Shown one piece after another: positions 49,192 through 58,023 of a stretch of 64,000 nt of DNA. The first letter of the stretch is position 1; each line of letters opens with the position of its first letter. Source of the DNA: PMNU01 sp035480575 (GTDB taxonomy: Bacteria > Patescibacteriota > Saccharimonadia > Saccharimonadales > UBA4665); the NCBI GenBank assembly GCA_035480575.1, contig DATIHR010000018.1, positions 1 through 64,000 of the forward strand, read 5' to 3'. The translations under genes and the position numbers were made by a program. The notes under the pieces are model-generated. The model did no database searches and was not told the DNA's origin. It saw nothing but the letters and a program-made list of their open reading frames with translations.

Positions 49192-50136
49192 ATGAACACG
49201 CTATTTATTACTGGCGCTGGTGGCAGCGTCGGTCAATCACTTATTAAGTATTTTTTGTCAAATAATCCAAAAATACGCATAAAGGCACTTGAACGGTCCG
49301 AGATGGCTATGGCGGAACTACTAGCGCTCTACGGAAATAATCAACGAGTAAAGCCCATATTGGCAGATTTGCTTGATTTCAAGGGTCTTCAACATGAGCT
49401 ACAAGGCTGCGATGCGGTCATACACTGCGCTGCCCTCAAGCATGTCATCATTGGCAAATTTTATCCTGAACGGCAAGCATACGAGAATGTTACTGCCTTT
49501 TATAACATCATTAGTGCCGCCAAAGCGGCAGGTGTGCCAAAATTTATCTTTTGCTCAACGGATAAAGCCGCCCAACCTACGGGTGTCATGGGCGCATCCA
49601 AGCATCTGCTTGAGTTTATTTGTCGCGATAGCGCCACGCCAACGTTCAATACCGCAACTGTTCGCTTTGCCAACATCATCGGTTCAAACGGATCACTTTT
49701 ACGTGTTATCGATAGTCGGATCAAAGATGGCGCTGATATCGTATTGCGCGACGAACGTATGACCCGCTTTTTCTTGCGGCAAGAGAATGCGATCGCACTT
49801 ATAGACTATGCGCTCAATCATGCTCACCTAGGAGAGATATTCGTCCGCGATACACCGGCAGCGCGTATTAAGGACGTTATGGAAGTTGTCCTCGAGGCGC
49901 GCAATATTCCATTGAGCCGCATTAAACCGTCGCGTGAAAAAATATTTGAAAACCTATACGAAAGACTTGTTGCGCCTGAAGAAATTGAACATACACGAAT
50001 TGTAGACGAAGTGTACTTCACGGTAGGTGGTCAGAAAGGCGCAGAATTGAGCAGGCTTGATGCAAAACGCGCCTTATCTTCATCCAACGGGACGATAGAC
50101 AAGCAAGCTATCAAGGAACTTATCTATGGCAAGTAA
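49192..50136 (+). CDS. NDP-sugar 4,6-dehydratase-like epimerase (CapD/FlaA1 type)
   Basis: 314 aa extended SDR: LFITGAGGSVGQSLIKYFL (NAD site), LLDFKGLQHELQGCDAVIHC, AALKHV, FIFCSTDKAAQPTGVMGASK, ATVRFANIIGSNGSLLRV. The DKA-x-x-P-x-x-x-MGxxK motif (Met/Lys in place of the usual Tyr-x3-Lys) is characteristic of UDP-GlcNAc 4,6-dehydratases such as FlaA1 and PglF. Likely acts on the NDP-sugar made by the preceding enzyme. No membrane part. 11-nt overlap with the next gene. Confidence 0.87.
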   Translation: MNTLFITGAGGSVGQSLIKYFLSNNPKIRIKALERSEMAMAELLALYGNNQRVKPILADLLDFKGLQHELQGCDAVIHCAALKHVIIGKFYPERQAYENVTAFYNIISAAKAAGVPKFIFCSTDKAAQPTGVMGASKHLLEFICRDSATPTFNTATVRFANIIGSNGSLLRVIDSRIKDGADIVLRDERMTRFFLRQENAIALIDYALNHAHLGEIFVRDTPAARIKDVMEVVLEARNIPLSRIKPSREKIFENLYERLVAPEEIEHTRIVDEVYFTVGGQKGAELSRLDAKRALSSSNGTIDKQAIKELIYGK

Positions 50137-50839
50137 ACGTTTTGTTGTTGTGTCCGGAGCGACAGGTACGCTTGGGACCGCACTGTATGAACGTCTTATT
50201 GAACAGGGTTATCACCCAATACTCTTATCACGTGACGCACAGGCATTGCAAAAAATAAAGTCGTCCCGGCCGGACGTACTGGACATTTTTTCATGTGATG
50301 TTGGTAACACGGGACGCGTTGCCGAACTATTTGAACAATCTTTTATGAAAGAGGGTGTCGTAGCCGGTGTAGTAGCGTGCGCCGGTGTTCTGCGAATGGG
50401 TGCAAGCAGTGCCTTTAGCGAACAAGACTGGGACGCCACCATACGGACAAATCTGAGCGGTACGTTCATACTTTTTCAAAAAGCAATACCGCATATGCTA
50501 CAGGGCGGCACGCTTATTGCCATTGGGTCACGTTGGGCCAACGGCGCTAAAACTGCAAGCGCCTATGCTGCCTCAAAGTCGGCGCTGCGCGGCATGATAA
50601 GCTCGATGCAGAAAGAGTATGCCGGAACCGCTATACGGCCCGTACTCTTATCTCCTGGTAGTATAGCGTCACCGATGGCCGGATCTGTAAACGATAGTGC
50701 AAACGAAGCTGGCATTTTAATGCCCGATGATGTCGTCGATACCATCTTACACATTCTCCTAAGCCCTCAAAGAGTGATTTTTAACGAAATAACTATGCTT
50801 GCATATAACTATGACCTTACTGACGAATACAGAGCTTGA
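50126..50839 (+). CDS. Short-chain dehydrogenase/reductase
   Basis: 237 aa classical SDR: VVVSGATGTLGTALYERLIE, CDVGNTGRVAEL, VACAGVLRMG (NAG variant), IAIGSRWANGAKTASAYAAS followed by K (Tyr-x3-Lys), LSPGSIASPMAG. NAD(P)-dependent oxidoreductase, probably reducing the keto-sugar produced by the dehydratase. Overlaps both neighbours (11 and 29 nt), indicating translational coupling. Confidence 0.87.
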   Translation: MASKRFVVVSGATGTLGTALYERLIEQGYHPILLSRDAQALQKIKSSRPDVLDIFSCDVGNTGRVAELFEQSFMKEGVVAGVVACAGVLRMGASSAFSEQDWDATIRTNLSGTFILFQKAIPHMLQGGTLIAIGSRWANGAKTASAYAASKSALRGMISSMQKEYAGTAIRPVLLSPGSIASPMAGSVNDSANEAGILMPDDVVDTILHILLSPQRVIFNEITMLAYNYDLTDEYRA

Positions 50840-51836
50840 CGAGTTAGGCGTATGTGAAGTCGTTAGTGCTTATTTTGTGGAGCCACCCAGGCATGTAAAG
50901 CCCTGTGACGACGGCATTATCAATACGACATATCTCCTGCAATTTAACGACGGCAGGCAATGCATCCTCCAACAACTTAACACCCTGTTCGATGAGGCAA
51001 CGGTTACTGATTTTCAGGCAGTGTCGACGCATCTCGCTCAACGAGGACGGATCGTCCAGCGGCTCATACCGACTATCGGCAATAAGCCGTGCTACCGGGA
51101 TTCTGCGGGCAATTTATGGCGCGCCCTATCATATATTGCCGGTACTGAAGCGCCCGAACATATGACCGAGTCCCAGTTGGTAAGCGTCGGCAAACTTTTG
51201 GGCGGCTTACACGAAAGTCTGAGTAGCTTTACCTATAAACCCACATTCACCATTCCAAATTTTCACGATACTGGTTTTTATGCCCGGACGCTGGGCACTA
51301 TTCGCAAGCAGGTACTCGACCCTGCGTTGCAAAGGATGGCGGATGATTGTCTAGCTGCGCACACATACCTGGAATTACCGCCGGCTCCGATGCAGCTTAT
51401 TCATGGCGACCCACGAACGACTAACATCGTATTTGACACTCACACCGAGTTAGCAAGCTGTTATATAGATTTCGATACTCTTATGTATGGCTCGCCGTGG
51501 GTAGATATTGGTGACCTAATAAGATCAATAAGCGGCAACAGCGATCAAACGCAGGAAAAATTTTCCATTGGATCGGTACAGGCTATTATGCAAGGTTATA
51601 TTCTAGCGCGCCCTCAAATCGCCCCGGCTCACGAAGAGGCATTACGCCTCTCCCTGACAAGCCTGCAAGTAATCAGCATCGAGTTGACTATACGATTCCT
51701 GATTGATACCGTTCAAGATTATTACTTTGGCTGGGACAATACATTATTCCAAAGCCGTAAAGACAATAATATTGCGCGCGCTAATGCGCAACTGGCAATA
51801 TATAGGAAAGCGACCGAATACTTATCAGGTATATAA
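50811..51836 (+). CDS. APH-family sugar kinase (N-acetylhexosamine kinase-like)
   Basis: About 341 aa from ATG 50811. Phosphotransferase fold: DDGIINTTYLLQF, GRQCILQQLNTLFDEA, MQLIHGDPRTTNIVFD (catalytic loop), CYIDFDTLMYGSPWVDIGDL (metal Asp). The DDGxINxTY and ILQQLNxxxF motifs match N-acetylhexosamine 1-kinases rather than antibiotic kinases. It would supply the sugar-1-phosphate used by the nucleotidyltransferase three genes upstream. End of the cluster. Confidence 0.82.
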   Translation: MTLLTNTELDELGVCEVVSAYFVEPPRHVKPCDDGIINTTYLLQFNDGRQCILQQLNTLFDEATVTDFQAVSTHLAQRGRIVQRLIPTIGNKPCYRDSAGNLWRALSYIAGTEAPEHMTESQLVSVGKLLGGLHESLSSFTYKPTFTIPNFHDTGFYARTLGTIRKQVLDPALQRMADDCLAAHTYLELPPAPMQLIHGDPRTTNIVFDTHTELASCYIDFDTLMYGSPWVDIGDLIRSISGNSDQTQEKFSIGSVQAIMQGYILARPQIAPAHEEALRLSLTSLQVISIELTIRFLIDTVQDYYFGWDNTLFQSRKDNNIARANAQLAIYRKATEYLSGI

Positions 51837-51848
51837 CTACATATACTG

Positions 51849-52445
51849 TCAAGCAAATTTCATTATTCGCGCAATTACCGCTTGCCAGTCTGGCGTCTCA
51901 ACACCAAAATGTATGGCTGAAAACTTGGCGTTGCGCACTTTTTGGACGTTCCTCTCATCGTCATCGACCAGAACCGTAATACCTAAATTTCTACACTGGG
52001 CGGCTTTGTCGAGTTGCTTTATTGTTGGATCGGCAAAAGAGTGATTACTGTCAATAAGCAACCCGTGGTCAAGCAACCCCCACCTTGCTAACGTTTGATG
52101 GACATATTGGCGTGCCAGGGGATCGAATTTGCCCGTGCTGTCACGTCCCCGTGCTGTAACGAGATAGGTCCGATGGCCCATATCGTTGAGCATTTTAATG
52201 GCTCTATCCGCGCCAGACATCATTTGCATATCGGCGAAAAATTGCTGCGAGTTTATGTGACTATATCGCAAGATTTGATACATATCATGATCAGCATCGG
52301 TAAAATCGTAACGGTCCCGCGAAGTTAGCGCTTTTGGGCTGCTTACGCGGTAACCAAGACCTTGGGCTATGTCATTTTCCAAAACTGCCATAGCAGATGA
52401 GTTGTTAGTATTGATTACACCGTCAAAGTCTATCCCAATATTCAT
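51849..52445 (-). CDS. HAD-superfamily hydrolase (5'-nucleotidase/NT5C-like)
   Basis: 198 aa: NIGIDFDGVINTNNSS (HAD motif I, DxD-type), ADRAIKMLNDMGHRTYLVTA followed by R (motif II), GLLIDSNHSF, AAQCRNLGITVLVDDDERNV (motif IV). Resembles the NT5C/YorS group that removes phosphate from nucleotides. Promoter TATAAT ends 7 nt before ATG 52445. Convergent with the sugar kinase and divergent from a NUDIX gene. Confidence 0.8.
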   Translation of the reverse strand: MNIGIDFDGVINTNNSSAMAVLENDIAQGLGYRVSSPKALTSRDRYDFTDADHDMYQILRYSHINSQQFFADMQMMSGADRAIKMLNDMGHRTYLVTARGRDSTGKFDPLARQYVHQTLARWGLLDHGLLIDSNHSFADPTIKQLDKAAQCRNLGITVLVDDDERNVQKVRNAKFSAIHFGVETPDWQAVIARIMKFA

Positions 52446-52510
52446 GCGATGAATTATACCCGTCTCCGCCTTTTCTTGACAAGGCGGACATCATGTTAAA
52501 TCATTAGATT

Positions 52511-53005
52511 ATGATTACGGCGTATGATATAGAAAAAAATCCAATTGAAGTTGACGAAAAAAACCTTGTCATGAAGCACAACGTCTATGGTATAGCCATT
52601 AAAGGCAAGGAAATCCTCGTCGTGCCACAGCAGCACGGTAAAGGCTTTGATTTTCCCGGCGGACATGTAGAGCCTGGTGAGCATCACCTGGACGCACTGA
52701 GACGAGAATTTTTTGAAGAGACAGGACTTGATATTGAAGTTGCCGAGCTGCTTTGTGCTGATACGGTTTTCTTCAAACACCCAGAACGACTTTATGCAAC
52801 CCAACATATCGGTCTGATTTACGCGGTTACTGTCACTGGTGGCAAAATTTCGACGGATAATTTCAGCCGACACGAAAAAACATACGCCAGTAAGGCAAAA
52901 TTCGTAACACTTGATGAGTTAAAAACTTTGCAATATACGAGCGGTTTGTATAAGCAACTACCTACAATCATTGCCTATGTCGAGCAGCATACTAAAAAAG
53001 CATAA
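52511..53005 (+). CDS. NUDIX hydrolase
   Basis: 164 aa with a full Nudix box (GGHVEPGEHH...RREFFEETGL) following DFP, and beta-strands IAIKGKEILVVPQQHGKG and ATQHIGLIYAVTVTGG. Likely a nucleotide or NDP-sugar pyrophosphatase. Differs strongly from the membrane-leading NUDIX at 15179. Stop is 1 nt from the end of the convergent thymidylate-synthase-like gene. Confidence 0.9.
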   Translation: MITAYDIEKNPIEVDEKNLVMKHNVYGIAIKGKEILVVPQQHGKGFDFPGGHVEPGEHHLDALRREFFEETGLDIEVAELLCADTVFFKHPERLYATQHIGLIYAVTVTGGKISTDNFSRHEKTYASKAKFVTLDELKTLQYTSGLYKQLPTIIAYVEQHTKKA

Positions 53006-53006
53006 T

Positions 53007-53708
53007 CTAGGATTTTGCCAAAATTGCTTCGGCGGCTTTCCAGTCAGGTTCATAAATGTGTGCCGAGGCAGCAAACAGGTTTATTCCACCGACAGCTACT
53101 CCGACTCTATCAGCAATGGTATTCTGCAAATCACGTAATGCCAAAATATTGCCCGGTTGTTTAGTAAAAATATTTTGGCTTCGATACATTACGGTCATCA
53201 GTAAGCGGTCTCCTCTAATTTTAAAATCAACAGCACTCAGACACGGTGGCTTGCCGCAGTTAGCTGTCGATACATTCGGCGCGTTAACGGTTGTAGATTT
53301 GCTCGACGGATTTGACGATAACCTGTCGACTATTGAGTCAAATGTTGCACTATCCGGGCCATAGATAAATTCACCATAACCGCCTGGTCCACTATTTTTA
53401 CCGTATCTCTTCCTCGTGTAGTCAATACGTTGTTGGTCTGCGTATTTGGCAATCACTGGGTCATCTATGCTGACGGTTTCTATGTATAGAACATGTCCTA
53501 AAATTTCTTTTAGTTTCAAATCTAATTTTGTCTCATCCAATGGCGATTCGTATTCTGACAGCAAAAGCGCACTGCGCTCCAGGTCTAAAGATATATCACG
53601 CGCAACCACAGCTTTGTCTTGCATTTCCTCGCCATGTTCCATGACCTGACGCAGGCCGAATATCCATGCTTCACCCAGTGTTTTAAAACTATTCTTTACT
53701 TTGACCAT
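53007..53708 (-). CDS. Thymidylate synthase-like protein (short, divergent)
   Basis: 233 aa from ATG 53708 (GAGGGG 9 nt upstream). The C-terminal half follows the ThyA/dCMP-hydroxymethylase fold: candidate catalytic Cys156 in KPPCLSAVDF, the phosphate-binding RSQN (R176-S177), GNILALRDLQNTIADRVG and AASAHIYEPDW. The N-terminal part is shorter than and unlike ThyA; it lacks the usual RTGxxT segment. It could be a hydroxymethylase or a ThyA relative with a changed substrate. A RYGKNSGPGGYGEFIYG loop sits between the halves. Confidence 0.75.
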   Translation of the reverse strand: MVKVKNSFKTLGEAWIFGLRQVMEHGEEMQDKAVVARDISLDLERSALLLSEYESPLDETKLDLKLKEILGHVLYIETVSIDDPVIAKYADQQRIDYTRKRYGKNSGPGGYGEFIYGPDSATFDSIVDRLSSNPSSKSTTVNAPNVSTANCGKPPCLSAVDFKIRGDRLLMTVMYRSQNIFTKQPGNILALRDLQNTIADRVGVAVGGINLFAASAHIYEPDWKAAEAILAKS

Positions 53709-54032
53709 AAAAAATATCCCCTCAATGTGTATATCATTTACGTTAAATAAATCGTTACTGTAGTTACTTGAATTGTCAGTTTCTCTGAAGCCACGACAAA
53801 TGCAATGATACGTTTGGTATGAGTAACATCGCAAAACTATATCAGAGGCCGTCCTACGAGTAAAGCGTTACGCACCAGTAAAAGCCCTCGAAAAGTAAAG
53901 ATTAGATAGCGCCGACAACGCATAGCGATAGAAGCCAATTTAGACTCTGGAAAACGTATCCTTTAATTATGCTACCCTAAGGGCAGTCTTGTGAGGACTC
54001 GGAGAAAACAAAAATAAAAACGGAGGTTTATT

Positions 54033-54986
54033 ATGACTCAAATTATTAAAAACGCGGTTTTGCCAGCTACATTAAGGCCTGGTGATCGCGTCCGTTTTGT
54101 ATCTCCCGCAAGCCCAGTACCTAAAGATGGCATCGGAACGAAGGTGCTGGAAGATTTAGGGCTACTTGTTGAATACGGCGAACATGTATATGACGTAGAC
54201 GATACGATTGACTACCTCGCGGGCAAGGATGAAGACCGTCTGGCTGATATAAATGAGGCGCTACGAGACCCCGGTATTAAAGCAATTATTGCGACACGCG
54301 GAGGTAAGGGTGCGTATCGTATTGCCGATGGCCTTGATTTTGAAGCGGCACACAAGCACCCAAAGTTACTTGTCGGTTTTAGCGAAATAACAATACTGCA
54401 CATGGCGTTGCTCAAGCATGGAATTAGAGGCGGCATACACGGCGCACCGTGGGGCGAAAGTTTTGGCAAGGAGACTGCCGCGTCATTTATAAAGGCGGTC
54501 ACGACCGCTGACCGCATTGCCATCCACTCCACGAAGAAAGTGCATACCCATGCCCTTACCACACAGGGGAAAGCTGAAGGTATCCTCGTAGGCGGCAATC
54601 AGGATTCAATCGCCACGGCCGCAGGCTGGGCGCTGCCAAACTTCGATAACGCCATTCTACTGCTCGAAGCCACTAACATGCGTATCGGCCACATTGACCG
54701 GCAACTTACGATGTTAATTAACAGTGGAATTATTAAGAATATCGTAGGTGTTGCCATCGGACAGTATACCGAGTGCGGCAACGCTACTGACCCAACAGGA
54801 AGCACAAAATGTACCGAGATTGATATTCTCCGCGATAGATTTGGACAGCTTGGTGTACCGATTCTTGGCGGTTTGCCAATTGGTCACGGTAAAAATCCTA
54901 TAGCGTTACCAATCGGCACAAAAGCGACACTTGATGCGGATGCGGGAGCGCTAACCGTAGCGGCAGGAGTACGAATGGATTATTGA
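54033..54986 (+). CDS. S66-family LD-carboxypeptidase/MccF-like peptidase
   Basis: 317 aa: RPGDRVRFVSPASPVPKDGI, AIIATRGGKGAYRI, LLVGFSEITILHMAL (nucleophile Ser), ILLLEATNMRIGHIDR (Glu) and PILGGLPIGHGKNPIALPIG (His), the Ser-Glu-His triad of S66 peptidases. These cut LD-bonds of recycled murein peptides (LdcA) or cleave microcin C-type compounds (MccF). No signal peptide, therefore cytosolic. Shine-Dalgarno GGAGG 8 nt before ATG. The 324-nt stretch before it (53709-54032) has only AT-rich promoter-like sequence. Confidence 0.9.
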   Translation: MTQIIKNAVLPATLRPGDRVRFVSPASPVPKDGIGTKVLEDLGLLVEYGEHVYDVDDTIDYLAGKDEDRLADINEALRDPGIKAIIATRGGKGAYRIADGLDFEAAHKHPKLLVGFSEITILHMALLKHGIRGGIHGAPWGESFGKETAASFIKAVTTADRIAIHSTKKVHTHALTTQGKAEGILVGGNQDSIATAAGWALPNFDNAILLLEATNMRIGHIDRQLTMLINSGIIKNIVGVAIGQYTECGNATDPTGSTKCTEIDILRDRFGQLGVPILGGLPIGHGKNPIALPIGTKATLDADAGALTVAAGVRMDY

Positions 54987-55052
54987 GGACTGTCCTCTAA
55001 CAGATGAGATTTTTGCCAATGCCTTTGATGCACGTTGTTTCGAACACCTTCG

Positions 55053-55560
55053 TCAGAGTCTTCGGACGTATAGGCTTTTAACAAAATTGGGGTCTTCGTG
55101 ATTAACAAACAATCCTTTATTCTCATCTAATCCAGCAATTGCAGCCATATCTTCTTTGGTCAGTTCAAAGTCAAATACATTAAAATTCTCAATTATGCGC
55201 TCTTTATGGGTAGACTTCGGGATGGCAACAACACCACGCTGTATGTTCCAGCGTATTACTACCTGACCAACTGACTTGTTGTGAACCTTCGCAATCTTAG
55301 TCAGCACCTCGTTAGTAAATAAATCTTGGCGCCCTTCGGCAAAGGGCGCCCAGCCTTCGTGGACAATGCCGTATTCGTCTAGTATCTTTCGGGCTTCAAC
55401 TTGCTGGTTAAATGGGTGCGTCTCTATTTGATTAACCATTGGTACCACTTTGTTGTTAAGCGCAAAATCTACCACTTTGGCGCTTGTAAAGTTAGATACT
55501 CCGATAGCTTTGACCTTACCGGCTTCATACAGTTCTTCCATTGCTCGCCACGCACCAAAT
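55053..55560 (-). pseudogene. Aldo/keto reductase, C-terminal half truncated by IS3 element
   Basis: The frame runs from the IS boundary (FGAWRAMEELYEAGKVKAIG) through GVSNFTSAKVVDFAL, NQIETHPFNQ, HEGWAPFAEGRQDLF, VIRWNIQRGVVAIPKST to the normal C-terminus. This is typical for the AKR family from about residue 120 on. The N-terminal part with the catalytic Asp/Tyr/Lys is missing and is not found on the other side of the IS, so the gene is inactive. An internal ATG at 55541 could still give a 162-aa piece. Confidence 0.87.
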
Positions 55561-55562
55561 TG

Positions 55563-56414
55563 TCAAGCTCTAACTTTTCTGCGCACTTTGTCTCTTTGCC
55601 TACGTAGCGGCGTAGCCGCAATGAGACTGGCAGCGTAAGCTGCCGGACTCATGTTGCCTAGCCCGGTGTGGCGGCGTCTGGTGTTGTAGCCGTGGATCCA
55701 CAGTGCCAAGGCAACGTGTAGTTCTTCCGTGGATTTCAGATGCGAGTAGGGAAACTCACGCTTCAGCGTGCCAAAGAACCGTTCGGCGTAGGTGTTCTGC
55801 CACGGGCTACCTTTGCTGGATGCGCTGAACTGTATTTCTAATCGCTCGCACAATTCTCGGTGCCGGTAGCTCAGGTACTCACTACCTTGGTCACTGTGTA
55901 AGATGGCGGGCACTCCGTGCCTGCTCAGAGCGTCCAGTAGCGCAGTATACGTCAGCTCCGACGAGTGACGCAGCCCAAGCTTCCAGCCAAACACTCGTCG
56001 TGTCCGTATGTCTACGACTACTGCCAGGTAATGCTCAATACCACGCAGAGTGAGGTGCGTAAAGTCCTGCGCCCAGCCATCTGAGTTGGCCATGCCGCTG
56101 TAGTCCATGCCGTCCTGCGGCCTAGACTCGTCACGGAATACGGCGTACTGCCTGAGGGCATTAGGCGGCGCTGGTATCTCCGGCGCCACTCGTTTGCCAC
56201 CACGCCGTTTGCGGCTCAGCTGGGCCGCCGTAACACTGGCAAGCGTGCGAATGCGCCTGGTCTTGGCCTCGCTCCAGCCAAGTTCTGCGGCAAGCCTGCG
56301 GACACCGTAATATGGATGATCCTCGTGGACTTGCCGCAACGCATGAATTGCAAGCCGGTCACGGGCTGTACGTGCGGTTGGCGCCGTGTACAGCGTACGG
56401 CGGGCAACACCCAA
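55563..56414 (-). CDS. IS3 transposase OrfB (DDE integrase domain)
   Basis: 283 aa from the nominal TTG, but the frame is open back to 56471 (VDPGWRKQFARVLGVARRTL), consistent with expression as an OrfAB fusion. HTH_21-like DHPYYGVRRLAAELGWSEAK, then the rve core: first Asp in WAQDFTHLTLRG, second in LHSDQGSEYLS, Glu in NTYAERFFGTLKREF, and the closing HTGLGNMSPAAY. All three acidic residues are intact, so the element may be active. The stop codon lies at the IS edge. Confidence 0.9.
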   Translation of the reverse strand: MGVARRTLYTAPTARTARDRLAIHALRQVHEDHPYYGVRRLAAELGWSEAKTRRIRTLASVTAAQLSRKRRGGKRVAPEIPAPPNALRQYAVFRDESRPQDGMDYSGMANSDGWAQDFTHLTLRGIEHYLAVVVDIRTRRVFGWKLGLRHSSELTYTALLDALSRHGVPAILHSDQGSEYLSYRHRELCERLEIQFSASSKGSPWQNTYAERFFGTLKREFPYSHLKSTEELHVALALWIHGYNTRRRHTGLGNMSPAAYAASLIAATPLRRQRDKVRRKVRA

Positions 56415-56464
56415 GACACGCGCAAACTGCTTCCGCCATCCTGGGTCGACCGCTTCCAGGATGG

Positions 56465-56722
56465 CTAGCTTTTTGCCCGGTGTGCTTCCGCTGTGGCCCG
56501 ACCGAGCATTTTGTACAGCTGCTCGTTTTCTTTGCGGAGCCGGTTGTTCTCCAGGATGAGGTTGCGGTCTTTGTCGACAATGCCAACGCGCAACCAGCGG
56601 TAAATGGTTTTAGTACTGACCCCAGTTGCTTCCGCAACCGTGTTCACGGCTACGCCGTGATTGCGTATTTTATCTAGTATTTCGGCTTTGAGTTTTTGGT
56701 CGGTCGGTTTGCCGGTGGCCAT
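56465..56722 (-). CDS. IS3 OrfA (HTH, leucine zipper) with -1 frameshift site
   Basis: 85 aa: DNA-binding HTH (KLKAEILDKIRNHGVAVNTV, GVSTKTIYRWLRVG) and a coiled-coil (NLILENNRLRKENEQLYKML). It ends GCA AAA AGC TAG. Slipping one base back on this A-run reads AAA AAG CTA and joins OrfB exactly (RAKKLAILEAVDP). This is the usual way for IS3 elements to make the transposase. Confidence 0.9.
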   Translation of the reverse strand: MATGKPTDQKLKAEILDKIRNHGVAVNTVAEATGVSTKTIYRWLRVGIVDKDRNLILENNRLRKENEQLYKMLGRATAEAHRAKS

Positions 56723-56933
56723 GTTGCACTGCTCCTTGTCTGGTTATATTGTACTGCCTTTTGAAAGAGACAGTGTGTGCATTTTATATGGGGCCTGACA
56801 GTATCTCGGATGAGCTATTTTGGAGCAACACATTAGCCACTTCAATTGATCTCTTCATCTAAGTTACACTATATACTAGGCGTCTCTAACGCACCATCCG
56901 TCAAGCGCTAAAAAATGGTAGAATACTTTAGAG

Positions 56934-57347
56934 ATGAATCACTATAGAAAAACAATACATAAGTATAAAAGTCGACAGCGAAGCGAAGGCTGTCCATTCT
57001 GTAAGCCTGATGTTGTAGCGGGTGGTATATTTGAAAATGAATTCGTTTATATCGTACCCAACCTTACCCAATATGATTTATGGGAGTTGCATGACGTAGA
57101 AGACCATCTTTTATTAATTCCCAAGCGCCATGTTGAGACACTAGGCGAACTTAGCAATGATGAGAAGTTGGCGGTAATGGATGCGGCGGCAGAATACGAA
57201 GGCAAAGGCTACAGTATATACGCAAGAGGGGTCGGGTTTGTTAAGCGTTCCGTTAAACACCAACACACGCATTTGATTAAGGTCTCAAACAAAAAGCCAC
57301 GCCTCGCCCTGTTCCTGCAGCAACCCTACTTCTTATTTAAGAAATAG
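56934..57347 (+). CDS. HIT-family protein
   Basis: 137 aa: CPFCKPDVV (zinc half-site) at the N-terminus, HLLLIPKRHVETLGELS, and the HIT motif SVKHQHTHLI near residue 115. HIT proteins hydrolyse or transfer nucleotides from dinucleoside polyphosphates and related substrates. This one lacks the usual Gly-rich helix after QSV, and its middle is shortened (VMDAAAEYEGKGYSIYARGV), so it belongs to a divergent branch. First intact gene to the right of the IS. Confidence 0.82.
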   Translation: MNHYRKTIHKYKSRQRSEGCPFCKPDVVAGGIFENEFVYIVPNLTQYDLWELHDVEDHLLLIPKRHVETLGELSNDEKLAVMDAAAEYEGKGYSIYARGVGFVKRSVKHQHTHLIKVSNKKPRLALFLQQPYFLFKK

Positions 57348-57348
57348 C

Positions 57349-57984
57349 TCAAGAATCAAGCAGGTATGCTCTGGCCGTTAGTTGGCCTTCTGCAAAAGAA
57401 GTTTCCGCCAGGTCAACACACAGATATCCTTCTTCTTCGGCCATATCCCGAATCATCACACTCCGTTGAGCATTGAATTCACTCCACGCCTTTATACGAC
57501 CATTGGAGTACTGATTTTGGTGCATCCAGTCATGCGGATCTCTGCCTCTACTAGCAATGATTCTCTCCGCTTGGCTTGATGCGGAGGTATCGACTAGAAA
57601 CGCTGCCCGATGTATAAGGCCCGATGTGGCAATAAGGTCCGGCCAGACATCGATTGATTCCACGAGAACACCATCTTCTGATTCATGTTCTACTTCTTGA
57701 ATGTAGCGCTCAATAAACGGCCATACGAATTTTGCTTGGACGCGCTTGGCCTCAATCTCGACCGCAGCATTCGTTGCATGATGGCTTATAAAATCCTGTT
57801 CATCTGGTATTTTTTCAGCGCGAGGAGCATGGAGAACAGGAAAAATACCCTTTGCCACAGTTTTGCGAAGAGTCGTGCGAAAAGCATCACCTGATATGGT
57901 TTGTAGATCCGTGGATTTTCGTATTTCACGAGAGAGGGTGGACTTACCGCATCGAGCGGCACCGCCGATTAGTACATGAGGCAT
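57349..57984 (-). CDS. P-loop kinase-like protein
   Basis: 211 aa from ATG 57984 (a longer start at 58020 is possible). Walker A at the N-terminus: PHVLIGGAARCGKSTLSREI, then ISGDAFRTTL, a helical insertion, VLVESIDVWPDLIA (a Walker-B-like strand) and AERIIASRGRDPHDWMHQNQ, a lid. Looks like a small-molecule or nucleoside/sugar kinase. Substrate unknown. Stop 2 nt from the HIT gene (convergent); 40 nt downstream of the phosphatase gene on the same strand. Confidence 0.78.
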   Translation of the reverse strand: MPHVLIGGAARCGKSTLSREIRKSTDLQTISGDAFRTTLRKTVAKGIFPVLHAPRAEKIPDEQDFISHHATNAAVEIEAKRVQAKFVWPFIERYIQEVEHESEDGVLVESIDVWPDLIATSGLIHRAAFLVDTSASSQAERIIASRGRDPHDWMHQNQYSNGRIKAWSEFNAQRSVMIRDMAEEEGYLCVDLAETSFAEGQLTARAYLLDS

Positions 57985-58023
57985 TTGTAATTTAATAACA
58001 CACGCACTGACTATATGCAAAGT

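Larger units (their letters stand above)
55561..56800 (-). mobile_element. IS3-family insertion sequence
   Basis: About 1240 bp. The ends form imperfect terminal repeats starting TGTCAAGCTC (from 55561) and, on the other strand from 56800, TGTCAGGCCC, both with the 5'-TG typical of IS3. It carries orfA and orfB in -1 relation on the minus strand. No target duplication is visible (AAT left, GTA right), and the interrupted aldo/keto reductase does not resume on the right, so the insertion was followed by, or came with, an adjacent deletion. Confidence 0.87.
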
